Assembly: GCF_003994415.1 (NCBI RefSeq)
Contig: NZ_CP034689.1
Coordinates: 1,116,001-1,180,000 of the forward strand
Direction of reading: 5' to 3'
DNA length: 64,000 nt
Source: Achromobacter spanius
GTDB taxonomy: Bacteria > Pseudomonadota > Gammaproteobacteria > Burkholderiales > Burkholderiaceae_B
The notes under the pieces were generated by a model. It was not told the DNA's origin, searched no databases, and saw only the letters and a program-made list of their open reading frames with translations. The position numbers were made by a program, and so were the translations under genes. Position 1 is the stretch's first letter; each line of letters begins with the position of its first letter. This document shows positions 35,167-43,813 of the stretch, in pieces.

Positions 35167-35192
35167 GTCGGGGGGTAGGGACGAGGGCAAGC

Positions 35193-37226
35193 TTATTGTC
35201 CGCGCAGAAAGAGCTTGTCCAGGTCGGACACCGACCATTGCACCCAGGTCGGGCGGCCGTGGTTGCACTGGTCGGCGCGCTCGGTGGCTTCCATCTGCCG
35301 CAGCAGCCCGTTCATTTCTTCGATGGTCAGCTTGCGGTTGGCGCGCACGGAACCGTGGCAGGCCATGGTGGACAGCAGCTCGTTGCGTTGTTCGGTCAGC
35401 AAGCGCGACACGCCCACGGCGCCCAGGTCGCGCAGCACGGCGCGCGCCAGCGTTTCGATGTCGCCGCGCGCCAGGATGGCGGGCACCGAGCGCACGGCAA
35501 TCGACGTCGGGCCAGACGGGCGCATTTCGAAACCCAGGTCGTTCAGTTGCGCGTCGAATTCCTCGACCAGGGCCACGTCCTTTTCCTGGGCATGGAACAC
35601 CACGGGCACCAGCAGGTCCTGGCGCGGCAGGCTGCGGGCGTCCAGCGCCTGCTTCAGTTGTTCGTAGACGACGCGCTCGTGAGCGGCGTGCATGTCCACC
35701 AGCACCATGCCCCGGCGGTTCTGCGCCAGGATGTAGATGCCGTGCAATTGCGCCAGGGCCATGCCCAGCGGGTGCTCTTCGTCGGCGGGCAAGGTGGGAG
35801 CGGGCCGGGGCTCGCTGACCGGCGTGACCTTGGCCGCAGTGTCGTCATTCAAGGGGCGGTACAGCGATTGCCAGTCGGCTGCGGGGATGCCGGCGGGCTC
35901 GGCATGCAGGCGGAACGGCACCTGTGTGTGGGCGCGTTGCGGGGCGGGCGACGGACGCAGGCCATAGGCGGCGTTCTGGCCGGTGTAGCCGGGGCGGGGA
36001 GCGTTCGGCGCGGTCGGGGGGGCGGCGTGGCCGTCTTGAGGGCGCGCGTGGGTGGAGGCCGAGGTGGCGTCGGCGATGGCATTCGCGGCGCCGCCCAAGC
36101 TTGAATCTGAACTCGAGCCCGAGGCGGAGGCCTGGGCCGAACCCGGGGCCTGGCCCACGCCGGTGCTTCCGGACGCGACGGTTTCAAAGCCGCCGTCTTC
36201 GCCTTGATCTTGTCGCATCGGCGCCACCGCCGACGAGCCGCCAGTCTGCGCCAGCGTCTGGCCGACCGCGTGGGACACGAAGCGGTGCACGGCGCCACTG
36301 TCGCGAAAGCGCACCTCGTGCTTGGCCGGGTGTACGTTCACGTCCACGGCGGCGGGGTCTATGTCCAGGAACAGCACATAGGCGGGCTGGCGGTCGCCGT
36401 GCAGCACGTCGGCGTAGGCGGCGCGCAGCGCGTGGCTGACCGTGCGGTCGCGCACGTAGCGGCCGTTCACGTACAGGTATTGGCGGTCGGCGCGGGCGCG
36501 TGCGGCGGTCGGGCGGGTGATCATTCCGGCCAGGCTGACGGCGCCGACGGAGTGCGACAGCAACAGGCCGTGTTCGGCGAATTCCGCGCCCAGCACATCG
36601 CGGATGCGTTGAGGTGGATCGGCCGGCAGCCATTGCCGCTGCGCGCGATCGTGATGGAACAGGCGGAAGGCAATCTGCGGATGTGCCATTGCAATCCGCT
36701 CCATCGCATCCACGCAATGGCCGAATTCGGTGGCTTCCGATCGCAGGAACTTGCGCCGCGCCGGGACAGCGTCAAACAACTGACGCACATCCACAGTGGT
36801 GCCCGGGGGGCCGGACGCGGGGCTGACCTGCATGCTGCCGGCATCGATCTGCCAGGCGTGTTCGCCGTCGCGCGTGCGTGAAATGATGGTCACCTGGGCG
36901 ACGGACGCAATCGAAGCCAGCGCTTCGCCGCGAAACCCCATCGACGCCACCGATTCCAGTTCATTCAATGACCGGATCTTGCTGGTGGCGTGGCGGGCCA
37001 GCGCCAGCGGCAATTCGTCGGGCGGAATGCCGCCGCCGTCGTCCGTTACGGCAATGCGGCGAATGCCGCCGCCCTCCAGGCGCACTTCGATGGCACGGCC
37101 GCCCGCGTCGATCGCGTTCTCAAGAATTTCCTTGAGCACGGAGGCGGGCCGCTCGATGACCTCGCCGGCAGCGATCTGGCTGATGAGCAGGTCGGGAAGC
37201 GCAAGAATGGAACGGCGTTCTGTCAT
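35193..37226 (-). CDS. mutL: DNA mismatch repair protein MutL, 677 aa
   Basis: The GHKL ATPase domain is complete: ISQIAAGEVIERPASVLKEILENAIDAGG, DDGGGIPPDELPLA and GFRGEALASIASVA. A long Ser/Ala/Pro-rich linker follows at about residues 340-470. The C-terminal dimerisation domain carries VDMHAAHERVVYE, matching D-x-H-A-x2-E-x4-E, plus ACHGSVRANR and CNHGRPTW. These are the metal-site motifs of nicking-endonuclease MutLs, absent in E. coli MutL. So strand incision by MutL itself is likely here. No mutH gene is in the window. miaA follows. Confidence 0.96.
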   Translation of the reverse strand: MTERRSILALPDLLISQIAAGEVIERPASVLKEILENAIDAGGRAIEVRLEGGGIRRIAVTDDGGGIPPDELPLALARHATSKIRSLNELESVASMGFRGEALASIASVAQVTIISRTRDGEHAWQIDAGSMQVSPASGPPGTTVDVRQLFDAVPARRKFLRSEATEFGHCVDAMERIAMAHPQIAFRLFHHDRAQRQWLPADPPQRIRDVLGAEFAEHGLLLSHSVGAVSLAGMITRPTAARARADRQYLYVNGRYVRDRTVSHALRAAYADVLHGDRQPAYVLFLDIDPAAVDVNVHPAKHEVRFRDSGAVHRFVSHAVGQTLAQTGGSSAVAPMRQDQGEDGGFETVASGSTGVGQAPGSAQASASGSSSDSSLGGAANAIADATSASTHARPQDGHAAPPTAPNAPRPGYTGQNAAYGLRPSPAPQRAHTQVPFRLHAEPAGIPAADWQSLYRPLNDDTAAKVTPVSEPRPAPTLPADEEHPLGMALAQLHGIYILAQNRRGMVLVDMHAAHERVVYEQLKQALDARSLPRQDLLVPVVFHAQEKDVALVEEFDAQLNDLGFEMRPSGPTSIAVRSVPAILARGDIETLARAVLRDLGAVGVSRLLTEQRNELLSTMACHGSVRANRKLTIEEMNGLLRQMEATERADQCNHGRPTWVQWSVSDLDKLFLRGQ

Positions 37227-37325
37227 TAGGCTTAAGTCTGGTGGTGCTGTGTGGGGGATTTTAGCGTCATGGCTGCTGGGCTATAGTCGCGAGGGTTTAA
37301 CCTTCTTCCGAACTCCGGGCCGCTG

Positions 37326-37958
37326 ATGCTTGAATTTTTCAATATGGTGCTCCACATCGACAAGACGCTGGGCGTCTGGGTCGCGCAATATGGCGTGTGG
37401 GTGTACCTGGTGCTGTTTTTGATTGTCTTTGCGGAAACGGGGCTGGTTGTCCTGCCTTTCCTGCCCGGTGATTCGCTGTTGTTCATTGCGGGGGCGTTTG
37501 GCGCCACAGGGCATATCGACCCGGTGCTGATGGCGGTGCTGTTGATCGTGGCGGCCATTACCGGCAACACGCTGAATTACATGATTGGGCGCTACATCGG
37601 CCCGCGCGTGTTTTCCATGAACGTAAGATTCCTGGACCGCGGCGCGCTGATGCGCACGCACGCGTTCTATGAAAAGCACGGCGGGAAAACCATCGTGATG
37701 TCGCGCTTCATCCCGGTCGTGCGCACGTTCGCGCCATTTGTGGCGGGCGTGGCGGACATGTCGATGTCGCGCTTTCAATTGTTCAATATCCTGGGCGCAT
37801 TGCTGTGGGTGATCAGCCTGGTCGCGGCCGGCTACTTCTTCGGCAACATCCCCTTGGTGCGCGAACACCTGAACACCATCGTCCTCCTGGGCCTGGCCGC
37901 GGCCATCGTCCCCGTGGTGGGCGCCGGCATTTTCAAGCTGATCAAATCCCGCCGGTAG
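37326..37958 (+). CDS. DedA family membrane protein, 210 aa
   Basis: Several membrane segments are visible, and the family motifs are present: FAETGLVVLPFLPGDSLLFIAG near residue 40 and FYEKHGGKTIVMSRFIPVVRTFAPFVAGVADM near 120-150 (with the F-x-R-F-x-P-x-x-R-like core). DedA proteins act in membrane lipid and proton-motive homeostasis, some as undecaprenyl-phosphate or phospholipid transporters. The gene is divergent from mutL. Its TAG stop (37956-37958) lies inside palindromic element copy G. Confidence 0.93.
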   Translation: MLEFFNMVLHIDKTLGVWVAQYGVWVYLVLFLIVFAETGLVVLPFLPGDSLLFIAGAFGATGHIDPVLMAVLLIVAAITGNTLNYMIGRYIGPRVFSMNVRFLDRGALMRTHAFYEKHGGKTIVMSRFIPVVRTFAPFVAGVADMSMSRFQLFNILGALLWVISLVAAGYFFGNIPLVREHLNTIVLLGLAAAIVPVVGAGIFKLIKSRR

Positions 37959-38020
37959 GACGGGTGCAGCGCGGCAAAACGGATGCAAGAACACCACCGT
38001 ATGCCGCGCGAAACCCATCA
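37955..38020 (+). repeat. Dispersed palindromic element, copy G (contains the dedA stop)
   Basis: GTAGGACGGGTGCAGCGCGG ... CCGCGCGAAACCCATCA, then AAGCAGCGG as after copy H. The TAG at 37956 is the dedA stop. It occupies half of the 128-base gap to the convergent amiC gene. Confidence 0.8.
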
Positions 38021-38086
38021 AGCAGCGGTGGAGCGGACAATGCACCACCCACATGAACGACGTAACCTATCAGCAGCGCGCTGATA

Positions 38087-39460
38087 TCACCCCAGCCGAG
38101 CCAGCGGCGGGTTTGCGGTGAAGTAGCGTTGGATGCCCGTCATCATGGCTTGAGCCAGCTTTTCCTGATGCGAATTGCTGCGCAACAGGGCTTCTTCCTG
38201 CGGGTTGCTGATGAAGGCCGTTTCAACCAGCACGGACGGGATGTCCGGCGCCTTCAGCACGGCGAAGCCGGCCTGTTCGACACTGTTCTTGTGCAGGCGG
38301 TTGATCTTCTTGATCTCGTCCAGGAAGGCGCTACCGACCTTGAGCGAATCATTGATCTGCGCGGTGGTGGACAGGTCCAGCAGCACCTTGGCGACCTGGC
38401 GGTCGTGGCTGCCCAGGTTGACGCCGCCGATCAAGTCGGCCGCGTTTTCCTTGTCGGCCATCCAGCGCGCCTGGGCGCTGCTGGCGCCGCGCTGCGACAG
38501 CGCGAACACCGATGAACCGTTGGCCGACGGCTTGACCCACGCATCCGCGTGGATCGAAATGAACAGGTCGGCATTTACCCGGCGCGCCTTCTGCACGCGC
38601 ACATGCAGCGGCACGAAGTAATCGTCGTCGCGGGTCAGGTAGGCGCGCATGTAAGGCTGGCTGTCGATCAGTGCTTTCAGGCGCCGCGCAATGCGCAGCA
38701 CCACGTCTTTTTCACGCAGGCCGCTGCGGCCGATGGCGCCCGGGTCTTCGCCGCCGTGGCCCGGGTCCAGCGCGATGGTCAGCGTGCGCGGCTTGCCACG
38801 GCTGGCGGTGCCAGTAGGCGGCTTGGGCGCGGTCGGCAGGGGCGGGGCGGGTTGCTGGCCGCGCACGCGTGGCGCTTCGGGCGGATCGGCGCGGGTGACC
38901 GGGTTGCGCTGGATGTCTTCAAGAATGCGCGCCAGCGGGTCGTCGACGTCGGGGCCGCTCTGGTTCAGGATGGCGATAAGCGGATCCTGGGCGACCTTCG
39001 GATACAGGTCGAGCACCAGCCGGTACTGGTAGTCGGCCACGGGCTTGAGCGTGAACACCTGCGGGGCCACGGGCTGCTTCAGGTCAAATACCAGCCGCAC
39101 CACGTTCGGGCGGTTCTGCGCCACGCGCAGGCTCTGGATATAGGGGTCATCGGGCCGGACCTTGGACACCAGGTCGTTCAGCGCCGCGCTCAGGGTCAGG
39201 CCCTCAATGTCGACCACCAGGCGGTGGGGGTTTTCAAGCGTGAATTGTTCAGCCTTGAGCTCGCTGTCGAGCTCCAGCGTGACACGGGTGTATTCGTCAG
39301 CCGGCCAGGTACGCACAGCCAGGATCGTTGCCGCCTGCGCCAAACGAGGCAGGACCGGCAAGACGAGCAGCGTGGCGGCAACGCTGATCAGGCGGCGCCG
39401 GGTGGCGCCTGCCGAGGGAAGGGCGCCGTCTTGGGCGGGGGGACAATCGCGTTCAACCAT
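38087..39460 (-). CDS. amiC: N-acetylmuramoyl-L-alanine amidase (AmiC type) with AMIN domain, 457 aa
   Basis: The leader ATRRRLISVAATLLVLPVLPRLAQA has twin arginines, so Tat export is likely, as for E. coli AmiC. An AMIN domain occupies about residues 45-150 and targets the septum. The zinc amidase_3 domain has IALDPGHGGEDPGAIG, LFISIHADAW and VETAFISNPQEEALL, with the expected metal His/Glu residues. It splits the amide bond between MurNAc and stem peptides during cell separation. It overlaps the 3' part of the tsaE reading region, which is frameshifted as described there. Confidence 0.94.
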   Translation of the reverse strand: MVERDCPPAQDGALPSAGATRRRLISVAATLLVLPVLPRLAQAATILAVRTWPADEYTRVTLELDSELKAEQFTLENPHRLVVDIEGLTLSAALNDLVSKVRPDDPYIQSLRVAQNRPNVVRLVFDLKQPVAPQVFTLKPVADYQYRLVLDLYPKVAQDPLIAILNQSGPDVDDPLARILEDIQRNPVTRADPPEAPRVRGQQPAPPLPTAPKPPTGTASRGKPRTLTIALDPGHGGEDPGAIGRSGLREKDVVLRIARRLKALIDSQPYMRAYLTRDDDYFVPLHVRVQKARRVNADLFISIHADAWVKPSANGSSVFALSQRGASSAQARWMADKENAADLIGGVNLGSHDRQVAKVLLDLSTTAQINDSLKVGSAFLDEIKKINRLHKNSVEQAGFAVLKAPDIPSVLVETAFISNPQEEALLRSNSHQEKLAQAMMTGIQRYFTANPPLARLG

Positions 39461-39485
39461 GTTTGTCCTCGAGCGGTGTACGCGG

Positions 39486-39926
39486 TCAGGGTGGCGTCGC
39501 GGCCCTCATCGGCATAAGCCAGGGAAATGAGCAAGTCGGGGGGGGCAAAAGGCCCTCGGCCCGCTCTGGCCATTCGATCAAAACCACCGCGTCTTCACGC
39601 AGTAAATCCCGAAATCCTGCGTCTAACCATTCGCGCGAATCACTAAATCTATAAAAATCAAGATGATAGAAGTATAAGTTAAAAACTTTATAGGATTCAA
39701 GCAGCGCGTAGCTGGGACTTTTGATTCGGCCGGTGACGCCGCATTCGCGCAACAGGGCGCGGGTAAAGGCGGTTTTGCCTGCCCCAAGGTCGCCTTGAAG
39801 GTGAATGCAAGCGCCTGCGGGGCCAGTCTGTCCCCCTGAAACCAAGGGGGCGAGCTGGCGCGCAAGCGACTCCGTGGCGGCTTCGTCGGGCAGGTGCAAG
39901 GTCAGGGAGCAAAGAGGGGCGGACAT
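39486..39926 (-). CDS. tsaE: tRNA threonylcarbamoyladenosine biosynthesis ATPase TsaE, 3' end frameshifted, 146 aa as written
   Basis: IHLQGDLGAGKTAFTRALLRECGV contains the TsaE P-loop, followed by SPSYALLESY and FYHLDFYRFSD and VVLIEWPERAEGLL, all typical. After LLPPP the written frame turns into TCSFPWLMPMRAATPP and stops, whereas the next frame continues PDLLISLAYADEGRDATLTAYTARG, a normal TsaE ending that would reach 39388. A C8 tract on the coding strand (39538-39545) marks the switch; a ninth C would restore the frame. TsaE supports t6A synthesis with TsaB and TsaD and is usually essential. A sequencing error is the simplest explanation, but slippage in a C tract is also possible. Confidence 0.88.
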   Translation of the reverse strand: MSAPLCSLTLHLPDEAATESLARQLAPLVSGGQTGPAGACIHLQGDLGAGKTAFTRALLRECGVTGRIKSPSYALLESYKVFNLYFYHLDFYRFSDSREWLDAGFRDLLREDAVVLIEWPERAEGLLPPPTCSFPWLMPMRAATPP

Positions 39927-40005
39927 GGCGCGAGGCGAGTGGTAAAAAACGATGAAGAGATCACGGATCGCCGCAATTATAGGAATGCGGGTTTCTGCTA
40001 ATCTA

Positions 40006-40025
40006 ATAAGTGATTGCTATTCTCA
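40006..40025. promoter_or_regulatory. Possible Fur binding site upstream of fumC
   Basis: GTGATTGCTATTCTC (40010-40024) agrees at about 9 of 15 positions with the core of the Fur box consensus, in an A/T-rich stretch 65-80 bases before the fumC start. It is a moderate match only. Iron control would make sense because FumC is iron-free. Confidence 0.3.
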
Positions 40026-40088
40026 ATATGTCGCTTCTGGCGGACACCGCCGCTTGCGACTGACAGCCGCCACGGAGTTGTACGCGCC

Positions 40089-41483
40089 ATGAAGACCCGC
40101 ATCGAAAAAGACACGTTTGGGCCCATTGAAGTCCCCGAGGATCACCTCTGGGGCGCCCAAACGCAACGTTCGCTGCATTTTTTCGCGATTTCCACCGAAA
40201 AAATGCCTGTGCCGCTGGTCAACGCGATGGCCCGCCTGAAGCGCGCGGCCGCCAAGGTCAACGCCGAACTCGGCGAGCTGGACCCGACCATCGCCGACGG
40301 CATCATCCGCGCGGCCGACGAGGTCATCGCCGGTAAATGGCCCAATGAATTTCCCCTGTCGGTCTGGCAAACGGGATCGGGCACCCAAAGCAACATGAAC
40401 ATGAACGAAGTGCTGGCCAACCGCGCGTCCGAACTCTTGGGCGGCGTGCGCGGTGAAGAACGCAAGGTGCATCCGAACGACCACGTCAACCGCGGCCAAT
40501 CGTCCAACGACACCTTCCCGACCGCCATGCACGTGGCGGCCGCCGTCGAAGTCGAGCATCACCTGCTGCCTTCGCTGAAGCAATTGCGTGCGACGCTGGC
40601 CGAGAAAAGCGCCAAGTTCTATGACATCGTCAAGATTGGCCGCACCCACCTGCAGGACGCGACGCCGTTGACGCTGGGCCAGGAGTTGTCGGGCTATGTG
40701 GCGCAACTGGATCTGGCGGAGCAGCAGATTCGCGCCACCTTGCCGGGCTTGCATCAATTGGCCATTGGCGGCACGGCGGTGGGCACGGGCCTGAACGCGC
40801 ATCCGCAATTCAGCGCCAAGGTGTCGGCCGATCTGGCGCATGCAACGGGCACGGCTTTCGTGTCGGCGCCCAACAAGTTCCAGGCGCTGGCCTCGCACGA
40901 AGCGCTGCTGTTCGCGCACGGTGCGTTGAAGTCGCTGGCGGCCGGCTTGATGAAGATCGCCAACGATGTGCGCTGGCTGTCCAGCGGCCCGCGCTCGGGC
41001 CTGGGCGAAATCAGCATTCCGGAAAACGAGCCGGGCAGCTCCATCATGCCGGGCAAGGTCAACCCCACGCAGTGCGAGGCCATCACCATGTTGGCCGCGC
41101 AAGTGCTGGGCAACGACGTGGCCATCAATATCGGCGGCGCCAGCGGTAACTTCGAACTGAACGTCTTCAAACCGCTGGTGATCCACAACTTCCTGCAATC
41201 GGTGCGCCTCTTGACGGACGGCATGGCCAGCTTCAACGCGCACTGCGCGGCCGGCATCGAACCCAATCACGAACGTATCGCCGAACTGGTGGATCGTTCC
41301 CTGATGCTGGTGACGGCCCTGAACCCGCACATCGGCTACGACAAGGCCGCGCAGATTGCCAAGAAGGCGCACAAGGAAGGCTTGTCGCTGAAGGAATCGG
41401 CCTTGGCGCTGGGTTATGTGACCGAAGCCCAGTTCGCCGAATGGGTAGTGCCCGGGTCCATGACCAACGCGCACAAGTCGTAA
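40089..41483 (+). CDS. fumC: Fumarate hydratase, class II (iron-independent), 464 aa
   Basis: The start at 40089 (MKTRIEKDTFGPIEVPEDHLWGAQTQRS) is typical; 25 upstream in-frame codons are not family-like. QTGSGTQSNMNMNEVLANRA and the signature GSSIMPGKVNPTQ (residues about 317-329) identify the aspartase/fumarase superfamily class II. It catalyses the same reaction as the class I enzyme at 1692 without an iron-sulfur cluster, so it is useful under oxidative stress or iron shortage. It is divergent from tsaE and followed by a terminator. Confidence 0.97.
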   Translation: MKTRIEKDTFGPIEVPEDHLWGAQTQRSLHFFAISTEKMPVPLVNAMARLKRAAAKVNAELGELDPTIADGIIRAADEVIAGKWPNEFPLSVWQTGSGTQSNMNMNEVLANRASELLGGVRGEERKVHPNDHVNRGQSSNDTFPTAMHVAAAVEVEHHLLPSLKQLRATLAEKSAKFYDIVKIGRTHLQDATPLTLGQELSGYVAQLDLAEQQIRATLPGLHQLAIGGTAVGTGLNAHPQFSAKVSADLAHATGTAFVSAPNKFQALASHEALLFAHGALKSLAAGLMKIANDVRWLSSGPRSGLGEISIPENEPGSSIMPGKVNPTQCEAITMLAAQVLGNDVAINIGGASGNFELNVFKPLVIHNFLQSVRLLTDGMASFNAHCAAGIEPNHERIAELVDRSLMLVTALNPHIGYDKAAQIAKKAHKEGLSLKESALALGYVTEAQFAEWVVPGSMTNAHKS

Positions 41484-41508
41484 TCGAACTCACGGGAGCC
41501 GCTGCGGC

Positions 41509-41560
41509 GGCCGCCCTGATGGTTGCCCCTGATGGTCGCCTTTGATGGGCGGCCATTTTT
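41509..41560. terminator. Intrinsic terminator between fumC and the AEC gene
   Basis: GGCCGCCC (41509-41516) pairs with GGGCGGCC (41547-41554), followed by ATTTTT. The 30-base loop contains three short GATGG repeats. The two flanking genes are convergent here. Confidence 0.65.
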
Positions 41561-41568
41561 CATAGTGG

Positions 41569-42462
41569 CTACGCGGTCAGCATCAGCCACAGCGGAATCG
41601 TGGCGGCCGAGAACAGCGTGCCCAGCGAAATCAGCACCGCCACCATCCGCCCGTCGCCGCCCATGCGCATGGCCAGCACGTAGGCGGCGGACGCGGTGGG
41701 CAAGGCGGCAAACAGCAACAGCATGCGCGCTTCAAGCGGGGGCAGGCCCAGCAGCCGCGCCACACCCAGGGCCACCGCGGGCAGCGCCACCAGCTTCACG
41801 GCAAGCATCCAGGTGATCAACGCGCCGTAGCCCTTGCCGCCCTCCCAGGCCAGGCTGGCGCCCACGCATAGAATGCCCAGCGCCAAGGCAGCCGCGCCCA
41901 GGCGCGCCAGCACCGTATCCACGGGGCCAGGCAGTTGCAAGCCAGCCAGGTTGCAGGCCAGCCCCAACAGGGTTGAGACAACCAGCGGATTGCGCGCCAG
42001 TTCGCGCAGCAGATTGCCGCCGTTGTGGCGCGCCAGCCCGTAGACCGCGGCCACGTTGGCCATGGGCACCGCGAAGCCGACGATCAGCGCCATCACCGTC
42101 TGCCCTTGCGAACCGGCCAGGCTGGCCGACAGCGCCAGCCCGATATAGGTATTGAAGCGGTAACCGCACTGCGCGGATGAGGCCAGCCCCAGCGAGGACG
42201 GCCGCAGCACCAGACCCGCCAGCCAGGCCATGGCCACGCCCGCCACGATCACGGCCGCCGTGGCCTGCAGCAGCAGGGCGGCGTTGCCGGCCGTGATGGG
42301 GGTACGAAGAATAGATTGGAACAGCAGCGCCGGGAACAACACGAAGTACACAAGGCGTTCGGTGCCCGCAAAGAATTCGCGTGAAAAACCCAGCTTGTGA
42401 CGTAGCGCCCAACCCAGCGCAACCAGCATGAAATCAGGGAAAACCAGAAGGGCAACCGACAT
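41569..42462 (-). CDS. AEC family (auxin efflux carrier-like) transporter, 297 aa
   Basis: This is a polytopic membrane protein of about 10 hydrophobic segments with no soluble domain. FMLVALGWALRHKLGF at the N-terminus, SSAQCGYRFNTYIGLALSAS in the middle and the ending AALPTASAAYVLAMRMGGD are typical of the AEC/MdcF family. Members export or import organic acids such as malonate; the substrate here is unknown. It is divergent from a Bug receptor gene (244-base gap). Confidence 0.9.
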   Translation of the reverse strand: MSVALLVFPDFMLVALGWALRHKLGFSREFFAGTERLVYFVLFPALLFQSILRTPITAGNAALLLQATAAVIVAGVAMAWLAGLVLRPSSLGLASSAQCGYRFNTYIGLALSASLAGSQGQTVMALIVGFAVPMANVAAVYGLARHNGGNLLRELARNPLVVSTLLGLACNLAGLQLPGPVDTVLARLGAAALALGILCVGASLAWEGGKGYGALITWMLAVKLVALPAVALGVARLLGLPPLEARMLLLFAALPTASAAYVLAMRMGGDGRMVAVLISLGTLFSAATIPLWLMLTA

Positions 42463-42706
42463 GGGACCAGGGTGTTTTTTTAGGGGTGCGGGCCGGGATC
42501 GGCGCGCTATGCGGGTGTAAGCATTTGCTGCTATTCTCCGTCATTCTGGCGGGCGCGTCTGCCACAAGCAATTCATAAAAGCAGCGCCACACACGCTGCA
42601 CAGAAGCAAAGCGCTCCCACCGTTATCTGCTGGCCCGTCTACAGACGAGACCATCTCAAAACGGTCCGTTCACATACGGGCTCGCAATCTTGGAGGAAAC
42701 ACACCT

Positions 42707-43699
42707 ATGAATAAAGTTCGCTCCCTGGCCTTGGCTATCGCCGTGGCGACTGGCGCCGCCGGCACGCTTGGCGCCTCCGTCGCGCATGCCGCCGACAAGT
42801 ATCCCAGCAAGCCGATCCGCGTGATCGTTCCCTTCGCGCCGGGCGGTTCCACCGACATCATCGCGCGCTTGGTGACCCAGCGCATGAGCCAGGAACTTGG
42901 CCAGCCGATGGTTGTGGAAAACAAGGGTGGCGCAGGCGGCGCCATCGGTGCGTCGGAAGCCGCGCGCGCCGATGCTGACGGCTACACGCTGTCGATCGCC
43001 ACGGTGTCGACCATGGCCGTCAACCCGGCCTGCCGTCCGAAGGATCTACCGTACGACCCGATCAAGGATTTCCAGCCGGTCACCAACTTCGCCAACACGG
43101 CCAACGTGGTTGCCGTGAACCCGAAGTTCCCGGCCAAGGACTTCAAGGGCTTCATCGAAGAACTGAAGAAGAACCCCGGCAAGTATTCCTATGGCAGCTC
43201 GGGCACTTGCGGCGTGCTGCACTTGATGGGCGAATCCTTCAAGATGGCCACGGGCACCGACATCGTGCATGTGCCGTACAAGGGTTCGGGCCCGGCCGTG
43301 GCGGATGCCGTCGGCGGTCAGATCGAAATCCTGTTCGACAACCTGCCGTCGTCGATGCCGCAGATCCAGGCCGGCAAGCTGAACGCCATGGCCATCGCCT
43401 GGCCTGAGCAAATTTCGTCGATCAAGGGTGTGCCCACGTTCAAGGAAGCCGGCTTTCCGGTGCTGAACCAGCCGGTCTGGTACGGCCTGCTGGCGCCCAA
43501 GGGCACGTCGATGGAAGTTGTGAACAAGCTGCGCGACGCCGCTGTCGTGGCCCTGAAGGACCCGAAGGTCATCAAGGCGCTGGAAGACCAGGGCTCGGCG
43601 CCGTCGGGCAACACGCCGGAAGAGTTCGCCAAGGAAATCAAAGAGCAATTTGATTGGGCGCAAGACGTCGTGAAGAAGCAGAACATCAAGCTGGATTGA
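42707..43699 (+). CDS. Tripartite tricarboxylate transporter (Bug family) substrate-binding protein, 330 aa
   Basis: A Sec signal peptide (MNKVRSLALAIAVATGAAG, cleavage near AHA-AD) is followed by YPSKPIRVIVPFAPGGSTDIIAR. IVHVPYKGSGPAVADAVGGQIEILFDNLPSS and the end QNIKLD fit the Bug family. The ribosome site GGAGGAA precedes the ATG. It stands alone between the AEC gene and a LysR gene, and has its own terminator. The ligand is not determinable. Confidence 0.92.
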   Translation: MNKVRSLALAIAVATGAAGTLGASVAHAADKYPSKPIRVIVPFAPGGSTDIIARLVTQRMSQELGQPMVVENKGGAGGAIGASEAARADADGYTLSIATVSTMAVNPACRPKDLPYDPIKDFQPVTNFANTANVVAVNPKFPAKDFKGFIEELKKNPGKYSYGSSGTCGVLHLMGESFKMATGTDIVHVPYKGSGPAVADAVGGQIEILFDNLPSSMPQIQAGKLNAMAIAWPEQISSIKGVPTFKEAGFPVLNQPVWYGLLAPKGTSMEVVNKLRDAAVVALKDPKVIKALEDQGSAPSGNTPEEFAKEIKEQFDWAQDVVKKQNIKLD

Positions 43700-43742
43700 T
43701 GCGGCATGGGGCCGGCCCTTGGGCCGGATTCCTACGCCAGTA

Positions 43743-43785
43743 AAAACGGGTGCCTTGAACGTCAAGGCGCCCGTTTTATTTTGGC
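43743..43785 (+). terminator. Intrinsic terminator after the Bug gene
   Basis: AAAACGGGTGCCTTGA (43743-43758), loop ACG, then TCAAGGCGCCCGTTTT (43762-43777) with one mismatched pair, followed by ATTTT. It is a long, stable hairpin also usable from the minus strand. Confidence 0.9.
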
Positions 43786-43813
43786 GGCGTTTATTTTGCC
43801 GACGCCGCGTCCT

